From contig LR990046.1 of the NCBI GenBank assembly GCA_905147135.1, positions 19,808,501 to 19,872,500 on the forward strand: DNA of 64,000 nt, in the 5' to 3' direction. Origin of the DNA: Blastobasis lacticolella (lineage: Eukaryota > Arthropoda > Insecta > Lepidoptera > Blastobasidae). The translations under genes and the position numbers were made by a program. Below the pieces are notes generated by a model. It made no database searches. It was not told where the DNA came from and saw only the letters and a program-made list of their open reading frames with translations. Position 1 is the stretch's first letter, and every line of letters begins with the position of its first letter. Positions 56,570 through 64,000 of the stretch are shown here, piece after piece.

Positions 56570-59365
56570 TTAATCATAATCATAATCATAATCATAATCA
56601 TTTATTCAGTCATCACAGGTACATAAAGGTGGTAATAGTAATAGTAGCGGCTCCATGATGCGCCTTAAAGCATACTAAATATTACAAGTTCCACATGAAC
56701 TTGATTGTTTATAATACAATTAAAAAGTAAATTAAATAAATGTCAAATCACTAAACATTATTATGTCAAATAATTAAAATTGAATGTCTTAAGTTAAAAC
56801 AATTAAATTATAATGACAAATAATAATAATTCAAATGTACTAATTATTTCATAAAATGTCAATAAAATATAAAATGTCAAGTAATAATAATTCAAATTTA
56901 ATAGTTATTCCATAAAGTGTCACTAAAAAAATGTCAATCTGAATTATTAAAATAATGTCATCGCCCTTAAAAAAATAAAAATAAAATGTATATTCCTACC
57001 AAATAGAATGCTAAAATATCCAAATGTCAAAGTTTTCTTAAATTGATGTCACTAAGGTAATCATTAATATTATAATAGCATTTATCAATTAGCAAATTAG
57101 TTAAAAATACTTTGAAATTTTTAACATCTAGAGACTTTGCACATTCTGGTAGTTTGTTATAGAGTTTGGGACCCATTTCAGTAATATTTTTACTCATCAT
57201 TGCTGTTTTGCAGCAATGTGTCTCTATTGTAATGTTTCTGGGTCTAAGCTTAATGGAGTCAACTACAGGCTTCTTTTTAAATATGTTTGGGTTGCAATGC
57301 ACGAATACGCAACACTCCAAAATGTACAGGCACGGAAATGTTAATAATTTCATTGATTTAAAATGGGGCTGGCAGGAGTCCACAGGTTTGATGCCACACA
57401 TTGCCCTAATACACCTTTTTTGAGCCCTAAACACAGTTTCCCTCTCTGAAGAGTTGCCCCAAAAAATTATGCCATATCGCAAAGTTGCAATCACAAATCC
57501 ATGATATGACGTTAGGACTGTTTGCCGGTCTGCTACTTTGGATAATTTATATAAGGCAAATGAAAACTTAAATAATTTTTTACAAACGTCCTGTGAATGT
57601 GTTACCCATGTCATATTGTTGTCTACATAGAGCCCTAGAAATTTAACTGTTTGTGTTTCGGCTATTGTTTGATTTTTATGTATAATTTTTAGCGTGTCGG
57701 TCTTTTTTCTTTGTGTAAATTGCATTATATTAGTTTTTTCAATATTAATTTTTAGATTGTTCATGTCAAGCCAGTTTATTACATTATTTAAAGTATTATT
57801 TATTTCTAATTGATAATCAATGTCATTATTGTGGTCAAAAAATATTGTATTGTCATCGGCAAAAAGTGTCATTTGATATTTACTTGATTTTACAATGTCA
57901 TTAATAAATATTAAAAATAATAAAGGTCCAAGAACACTACCTTGAGGAACTCCATATTTAATGGTCTGGCTGTCAGAAATATAAGTTTCTTCCTCTTTGG
58001 AATCTATTGATACTTGTGTCAGTTTAGTATACTGTTTTCGACCTTCTAGATAGGATGCTATTAAATTTAAAGAGTTGCCACGGAATCCATAACGCTCCAA
58101 TTTCCATAGCAGCAGCTTGTGATCAACGCGATCAAATGCCTTTGACATGTCCATGAATATGGCACATGATGGAGACCTCTTATCCATGTGTGTAACAGCA
58201 TGTTTCACTAAATCATAAATTGCCATACTTGTCGTTTTATCTTTCCTAAAGCCGTTTTGCTCCGTAATTAATAAATTGTGTTTCTCTAAGAAATTATAAA
58301 AAATTTCGTGAATAATCTTTTCAAAAATTTTTGAGATTACTGGCAAAAGAGCTACTGGACGATAATTTGACATGTCACTTTCGTCACCTTTTTTGAAAAG
58401 CGGCACAACAATAGCCGTTTTTAGTTTATTCGGAAAGGTACCTGTAGATAAACATAGGTTTACTAAGTGACTTAAGGGATTGGCAATTAGATCTGCAACA
58501 TATTTAACTGCCTTTGTGCTAATATCATCACAACCTACACTATTCGTATTCTTTAACGCCATGATGGTTTTGTATACGGCCGTAGCTGTAGTTGGAGCCA
58601 TAAATATTGAATATAAATTGTTTTGTATATTAATGTCATAGTTTTTATTGTCATTGTGTATTACATCATTATTTTGGTTTATAAAAAAATCATTGAATGA
58701 GTTTACAATTTGTGATGGCGACGTAATATGTTTGTCATTTACAACAACGCCGGTAATTGGCTCTTTTGGATAGCTGCTCTTTGTACTATTAATAATTTTC
58801 CACGTAGCTTTAGATTTATTTTTGGAAGTATTGATATAATAAGCATTTTGTGATCTTTGTGTTAATTTTATTATTTTTCTTAGTCTGCGTGAATACGATT
58901 TTAAAGCCACTTTAGTTTTGTCATCTTTATTTCGCCGATAGTGCCATAAAGTTTCCCTTTTTTTTCTACAACATGATTTTATTCCTTTTGTAAGCCACTT
59001 TGGTTTTGTCATTATTGTTTTTTTTATTGTTTTATAGGGAAAACATAAATCATGGAGACATTTAAATATATCAATGAAATTATTGTATCCTTCATTAACG
59101 TCTGTACTATTAAACACGTCGGCAAAAGTTAAACTTTCAACATATTTTCTGAAAATTTGAAAATTATCCGTACTGTAATCACGACGTTTAATAAACCATG
59201 ATTTTACAGCACACGTTGTTTTTGTAGGACATATTAAGATTTGTGCAGCGTGATCTGATAAAGCCATATCTATTACCTGTGCTTTTGATCCCTTTACATT
59301 ATGAGCAAAGTTATCGATTGATTATGATGATTGATTGATATGATGATTGATTGATTGATATGAAG
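56570..59365 (-). mobile_element. 5'-truncated LINE with intact RT
   Basis: A minus-strand element. Its 3' end carries a hexanucleotide ATGATT-type tail (56572-56605) and an AT-rich 3' UTR to 57026. A 15-base duplication borders both sides, the hallmark of target-primed reverse transcription. The 5' end is truncated inside the endonuclease at about 59318. Between that point and the duplication lie ~45 bases of ATTGATTGATATG-type filler. Confidence 0.88.
57027..59267 (-). CDS. LINE reverse-transcriptase polyprotein, N-truncated
   Basis: 746 codons without interruption. The frame really continues upstream, without a Met, to about 59317 (DNFAHN...VIDMALSDHAAQ). SDH at residues 4-6 is the last motif of an APE-type endonuclease, whose catalytic front is missing. 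The RT begins near residue 285 (PLFKKGDESDMSNYRPV at 290-306). Motif A is FMDMSKAFDRVDH at 371-383 (D373), motif B GVPQGSVLGPLL at 439-450 and motif C FADD at 469-472, all intact. FLGLYVDNN follows at 543-551, then a C-terminal region to residue 746. The protein copies RNA at a nicked target, but this copy lacks the nicking domain, so it could not transpose alone. Clade is CR1/L2/Daphne-like by motif style. A decayed relative is at 39071. Confidence 0.85.
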   Translation of the reverse strand: MALSDHAAQILICPTKTTCAVKSWFIKRRDYSTDNFQIFRKYVESLTFADVFNSTDVNEGYNNFIDIFKCLHDLCFPYKTIKKTIMTKPKWLTKGIKSCCRKKRETLWHYRRNKDDKTKVALKSYSRRLRKIIKLTQRSQNAYYINTSKNKSKATWKIINSTKSSYPKEPITGVVVNDKHITSPSQIVNSFNDFFINQNNDVIHNDNKNYDINIQNNLYSIFMAPTTATAVYKTIMALKNTNSVGCDDISTKAVKYVADLIANPLSHLVNLCLSTGTFPNKLKTAIVVPLFKKGDESDMSNYRPVALLPVISKIFEKIIHEIFYNFLEKHNLLITEQNGFRKDKTTSMAIYDLVKHAVTHMDKRSPSCAIFMDMSKAFDRVDHKLLLWKLERYGFRGNSLNLIASYLEGRKQYTKLTQVSIDSKEEETYISDSQTIKYGVPQGSVLGPLLFLIFINDIVKSSKYQMTLFADDNTIFFDHNNDIDYQLEINNTLNNVINWLDMNNLKINIEKTNIMQFTQRKKTDTLKIIHKNQTIAETQTVKFLGLYVDNNMTWVTHSQDVCKKLFKFSFALYKLSKVADRQTVLTSYHGFVIATLRYGIIFWGNSSERETVFRAQKRCIRAMCGIKPVDSCQPHFKSMKLLTFPCLYILECCVFVHCNPNIFKKKPVVDSIKLRPRNITIETHCCKTAMMSKNITEMGPKLYNKLPECAKSLDVKNFKVFLTNLLIDKCYYNINDYLSDINLRKL

Positions 59366-59380
59366 ATTGATTATGTTGAT
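59366..59380. repeat. LINE target-site duplication, right
   Basis: ATTGATTATGTTGAT, copy of 56555-56569. Confidence 0.85.
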
Positions 59381-60326
59381 GCTTGATTATGTTATCTTTC
59401 AAAACAAATAGATACGCTTGTTGTGCGTTATTTGATCAAAGCTATCACAGAGACAACTTGCGTCACCTTTTTAAGTCACCTCGATGCAGCTACAGATATT
59501 CCGATGTCTATGTCTATGATGTTGTGACGTAAATAAACTCAAATAGAGCATTGAATTCAATTCACTGTTGTGATAATGCCTGCCGGAAAACGGATACATA
59601 TCTCGTAAACCCTTTTGGTCTTTTAGACCCGGTTACTCTAATGACTTTAGACGACTATTGTTTAATAGCGTATAAAATAACCGAAAACGTGTTCGCCACA
59701 GTTTTCACCACCGACGCCGACAATAAACATCGTTATGTCTTCCGTTATTATTATGACGTCATAACGACGTACGGGTCACGTCGTAAATCCCACATTCGGC
59801 AATAAACAGTGTCCCTAGAACAACGTCTCAGCCTCACAAATCCTCGACAGTTAATTTGCATAAATAATTTGGGCAAGAGAGCAAATCTTGTAAGCAGATC
59901 CCAGTATGGCCCCTGGGCTCCCAGGGCAATTGTATTTGTTCTGCCTGGGTTCTTGGGCGTTGTCCCTTTCTTTGGGGTTAACTTTGGGGGTCCTATAACT
60001 TAGTAAAGGTCAGATATTAATAGGGTGCACGCTCGCTGCTTTGATTGGTGGTCGGCTGAGGTGTCGTAGTGCCGAAAATCTAATCTTGTATAGATTATTC
60101 TTGTCCTTGCTGCTTTACGGTGAATGGCTACATCTTCTCACGTTTGAATGGCTGGCTAATATAATAAATCATTATTTTTTATATTTATTTATAACCATGT
60201 TTACAGTAAAAGATAAAACCAGAAATTGTAATATGATAACCCACATAGGTATATTGGGTGGCATATCCCACATATATTGACTGAACTCATATATATTGGG
60301 CAAAACCCATATACATTGAGTGGTAT
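59381..60326. other. No recognisable gene
   Basis: Short frames only (59551-59805 and 59809-60003, plus), no recognised domain. A run of CATATATATTG-like units lies near 60250-60325. Confidence 0.4.
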
Positions 60327-60432
60327 ATCATCATCATCATCCTAGCGCTAATCCCGGCTTCTGCCAGGATCCGGTTTCCTACTCATTCTTCTCAACTTCG
60401 CCCAATCTTCGACATCGTCGCGTCGTATGGAG
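60327..60432 (-). repeat. LINE 3' fragment (family N)
   Basis: CATCATCATCATCCTAGCGC...CTGCCAGGATCCGG...CGTCGCGTCGTATGG, inverse of 55870-55990. Confidence 0.7.
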
Positions 60433-60582
60433 CCCAACTACCATCTCATGCTCACATATCCATGGTCCCCCAGCTAGGAACTACAGAGGCAGGGCTAGTC
60501 AGACGGACTAGGCTCTGGCGAACTGGCTTTTCCCTAACGGGGTGTGCAGGGCGAAAAACTACAGCATTGCAAAGTATCATAT

Positions 60583-60925
60583 TATTATATTAGACGGGAC
60601 TTGGACGCGACGTACCTTTATGATTTGTTTTCCCGACGTTTCGGTAGGGTTACACCCACCGTGGTCACGAGACGACTGCCGTGGGAGGTGACAGCTGCAG
60701 TGATGTGCTGGTAGACTCCTACCCTCACATAAAATTGTCAATTTGTTGTTGATTCGGAACTGCACAACACACAACACTGACGACATCCACGGATGCGTCC
60801 GATGATAACTCTTGTGTCTTACGGTATTTTTATTTTGCACACCACTGGATTCCACGACGCCGAAAGCTTATATCCATCTTCCCGATTGAAAGTTTTGTAC
60901 TTTTTAATTTCCGTCTAATATAATA
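60583..60925. mobile_element. 343-bp inverted-repeat element
   Basis: Ends TATTATATTAGACGG and CCGTCTAATATAATA (15 perfect inverse bases). The interior has CCCGACGTTTCGGTAGGG and CACCGTGGTCACGAGACG, a block I have seen in various insect repeats. No transposase; target duplication unclear. Confidence 0.65.
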
Positions 60926-61182
60926 ACATACAAATCTAGCATGAATTTTGGCACACCCTACATTCACGATACTTCATCCCAATTACTTACACGTGTATCG
61001 GCCACGTGTACGAACACATGTGACTGATATTTTAAGGACTCCTCTAGGGAAATATGCTTGAAAATTGTCCTGTAGGGTTTGTGTATGTGAGTTCCTCACA
61101 TCGTTTGCTAATGTTAAGATTAATATGATGTTGTAACTCGTGATAAAAGATAGAAAGAAAGAAATGTTGTGTACGTAGTGTT

Positions 61183-61242
61183 GTGTGGCGGTTGCTCAAT
61201 GGGTCTACCCAAGTGGGTGGACCCATTGAGCAGCCGTCGCAC
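61183..61242 (+). ncRNA. 28-bp-stem hairpin
   Basis: Arms 61183-61210 and 61215-61242 pair over 28 consecutive positions with a 4-base loop AAGT. Twenty-four pairs are Watson-Crick and four are T-G (G-U in RNA). It may be a small structured RNA, a miniature inverted element or a recent quasi-palindrome. The loop is shorter than in typical animal pre-miRNAs. Confidence 0.5.
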
Positions 61243-62054
61243 GTATTCATACTCATGTGTTGCACCGTTGTATACCTTGGGACACATCCCGGGGTGTATA
61301 GTGGTGTAATATATGGGTATGTAAAGAACTATCTGTATGGCTCCACTTATTGTGTATGCACAGGATTACAAGTTGGTTGTGTAAGTAAAACTAAGTGATG
61401 AATTTGTTAACCAGTTGTAAGCGTTATCCGGATTGTATTACGAGAGAAACACCATTGCCAACAAACTGTTATGCAGTTTGGCAGGGTAACTATAAGTAAG
61501 ACAGAATGTACGAAATATTGTAAGGATTAAATAAATAAATAAATAAAATATTTATTACAAAGGACGCCATGACATGACATTTAACACAAAAAAGTACATA
61601 AAACACAGAGACAATTATAGAGTTCCCAGTGGCATTTTTCGTGGGCATCCAGCGTAAATGGATCCTCCTCAGCATAATGTTATGGCCGCTTGCCGCGAAC
61701 CACAACGCTGGTTTTCATTGGGCCCCGTAATATCCCACCGACACTGCACCGTCAAGCAAGCAATACCCACATCAAATAAATACTTACTATCTAAACAATA
61801 AAATGATAACATATTGCCATTTATCAACTGCCCATAACAATCTACTGCTGGATTTGTGCTACACCACCACCATGCATAGTGGAGGGTTTTGCCATAAGGC
61901 CATCACATAGGAGATAATAGAGTTTCAACATCATCGTGGCGTGGCACGTAAAGGACTGGGTTCCGCCTCTCTATTCCTCTTGATTCCCTTCGCTCGATGG
62001 TGAGTTTATTGGCACGCATGTCATTCTTAACGACGTCAAGCCATTGTATTTTAT
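61243..62054. other. No recognisable gene
   Basis: Contains an AATAAATAAATA run at 61528 followed by a possible LINE 3' UTR on the minus strand; no coding remnant confirmed. Confidence 0.4.
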
Positions 62055-62200
62055 GTACAAACAGGCAAGCGGGCCATCTGATGGAAAGTGGTCACCGCCG
62101 CCTGTGGACATCAGAAATACCGCCGGGCGTCTCCTGCCCGTGCCTGGCGGGGGTGGCATGGCCAGATATTCCTACGTAATTTGCCGAACTCCGCAAAAGG
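62055..62200 (-). repeat. LINE 3' fragment (family K)
   Basis: CAGGCAAGCGGGCCATCTGATGG...GGTCACCGCCGCCTGTGGACATC is the inverse of the end of the LINE at 45264; the rest is diverged. Confidence 0.7.
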
Positions 62201-62854
62201 GGCCATACCATCGAAGGCGACACTCTTGCAGCTTACCTGCAATGTCAAATGAAACGAGCATAGAGTTAAGATACGCAAATTGTTAATCCGTATTGTCTGA
62301 TCTACGGAGGTGAGGCAATGTAAGTATACGTTCTTAAATTAATATTTAAAAGGAAATTAAAAGCCTTACTTATTACGTAAAATATTACTATGATTAAAGC
62401 TTAAATAAATGCTTTCAGGTAAATATAGGCCAACTGAAATCTTTATGGAAAAACTCAGCAAATTTCTCAGCAACGTTGCATAACGTAATTACAAGGTAGA
62501 CGGAGGACGAAGGAAGCTAGGTCTTTACTTTATTTTAATTTTATATTAGTATAGCAAAAGAGCGTACAGCCCGCTTGGTAAGAGCACAGTCATAGTAAAA
62601 ACGGCTTTTCGTGTCAATTAGTTCACTTATATCAGTTCAGATAAATATCGAAAAATGAAATAAAAGCAGTTTATTTATGTTTTCTATTTACTGGACTGTA
62701 CTTTGGCTACTTTGAGAAACTGTGTGATATACATTTTTTTATTTGTTTATCTGTGATACAATTGGTACGCACGTCGAATTTAACTTTCACAGTTTTAGCA
62801 AAACAAATCGTAGTAACACAAACATACTATTGTACTTATTACGTTTGGGCAAAT
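62201..62854. other. No recognisable gene
   Basis: AT-rich; nothing supportable. Confidence 0.4.
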
Positions 62855-63005
62855 TCAGAAGCAAAAAGTGTAAGTCTAAATAAAGTAGAGCGAGTCAAAG
62901 TGGAATATATTGCTCATAAAAAGAGGTCCATATTCGTAAGTGGACCATTATCCTTCATTTATTCCTTATTCACTATCCTTATTCTGAATGTGGACGACTA
63001 AATTT
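62855..63005 (+). repeat. Repeat E fragment
   Basis: AAATTCAGAAGCAAAAAGTG...AAAGTGGAATATATTGCTCAT...AGAGGTCCATATTCGT, a relative of 16977-17065 and 25230-25320. Confidence 0.65.
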
Positions 63006-63328
63006 TGCCAGATATAAAAAGCGCACAAGTCGAATCGATCTTATAAATAACCTGACCAACAGAAAAAGTCGGATATCCTCCGACCTATATAATGGTTAAA
63101 CACATATATTTTATAAAGCTAAGAACCATCTTGATTAAACAGAGATAACCAGAAGCATCCAAATCGATCTATCCGTTCTGGAGCTGTGATGCCACAGACA
63201 GATACACAAAGCCAGATACACAGATACTGGTACGTGCGGGTGCTCGCGCCGGTAGGCTGGCTGGGCCGGGCTCGCGCCGCTCATGATTCGCTTAAGCGGT
63301 TATGTGCGTGGCGTGTATGGGTGCCCGG
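63006..63328. other. No recognisable gene
   Basis: Contains a GC-rich patch (63230-63328) like those at 33990 and 48290. Confidence 0.4.
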
Positions 63329-64000
63329 TAGGGTTGCCAACCCTACTATATAATATAGTATCCTACTATATTAGGAGTCAACCTACTATAAATTAAAAAT
63401 TAAAATATAGTAGGCGAAACTACTATATTTAATTAGCATAACATTACCACTTACCGCAAAACGGAACGCGTCCATAAGATCCTCAAAAGAAAAATTTTCA
63501 TGATACAAATCGAATATTTCAGAACGATCTTGAGTCTTGACATTTGTATGACGTAACGTCAAACTCAAGTCAAATAAAACAAAACAGCTATGAAGCTCGA
63601 TGTAGGGTTGCCAACCCTACTATATAATATAGTATCCTACTATATTAGGAGTCAACCTACTATAAATTAAAAATTAAAATATAGTAGGCGAAACTACTAT
63701 ATTTAATTAGCATAACATTACCACTTACCGCAAAACGGAACGCGTCCATAAGATCCTCAAAAGAAAAATTTTCATGATACAAATCGAATATTTCAGAACG
63801 ATCTTGAGTCTTGACATTTGTATGACGTAACGTCAAACTCAAGTCAAATAAAACAAAACAGCTATGAAGCTCGATGTAGCAGAAAATATACATTTAAGAA
63901 ATAACATATGTACGTACATTTTATTTAAAAAACCTACTATATATTTTTTTATTAATTCTTTACCTACTATATTTTTATGGCTTCTAAACCCGAAAATACT
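63329..64000. mobile_element. hAT-type element with duplicated left end, cut by window edge
   Basis: Same family as 41160-41571 (terminus TAGGGTTGCCAAC). The first 274 bp are present twice in direct tandem (63329-63602 and 63603-63876), apparently identical; the rest runs past the window end. On the minus strand each copy carries an open stretch with KTQDRSEIFDLYHENFSFEDLMDAFRFAVSG, then a splice-donor-like GCGGTAAGTGG. This may be a remnant of the transposase's first exon. Confidence 0.85.

Noticed and set aside
60583..60925. Hammerhead ribozyme of a Penelope-like element
   Set aside because: The minus strand has GAAACGTC but no CTGANGA half, so the ribozyme core is not there.

Overview
The window looks like a stretch of lepidopteran (moth or butterfly) nuclear genome. 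It is AT-rich, no host gene can be called with confidence, and it is packed with repeat families typical of Lepidoptera: tRNA-headed SINEs, many 3' ends of Jockey/CR1-like LINEs, fragments of the 'CCGCGGCTTCG' repeat class, and nested MITEs. Species is not determinable by eye. No CRISPR, rRNA or true tRNA gene was seen.

Layout. 0-3.9 kb: LINE/SINE fragments and a 22-bp minisatellite. 3.9-8.8 kb: a complete 4.63-kb Transib DNA transposon (RAG1-related) with ~570-bp inverted ends, a 5-bp target duplication and an uninterrupted 818-residue transposase. It sits inside another repeat, whose uninterrupted copy lies at 14.34-14.63 kb and shows the empty target. 12.4-14.8 kb: a 2.4-kb non-autonomous element with inverted ends. 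It carries an array of seven hairpins that share one 12-base loop but have different, self-complementary stems. 17.0-25.2 kb: a segment bounded by ~560-bp inverted repeats, holding duplicated LINE debris and a 5.3-kb element with identical 436-bp LTRs and no gag/pol. 25-30 kb: local repeats interrupted by a dead LINE whose empty site also survives nearby. 30-39 kb: dispersed LINE/SINE pieces. 39-41 kb: a LINE fossil with a TA-type MITE inserted in its 3' end. 41.2 kb: a hAT MITE with a clean 8-bp duplication; relatives, one tandemly duplicated, are at the right edge. 45 kb: a LINE C-terminal ORF. 51.5-52.2 kb: a large inverted array of a 143-bp unit. 56.6-59.4 kb: a 5'-truncated LINE with intact reverse transcriptase and a 15-bp target duplication. 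61.2 kb: a 28-bp stem hairpin.

The sequences do not form a pathway; they are layered mobile elements. The relative order of several insertions can be read from interruptions: Transib into repeat B, a LINE into repeat D, a MITE into a LINE, an LTR element into an inverted-repeat segment. The two most notable items are the apparently autonomous RAG1-like Transib copy and the constant-loop, variable-stem hairpin array. All percentages and family names are by eye and memory; no search was run.
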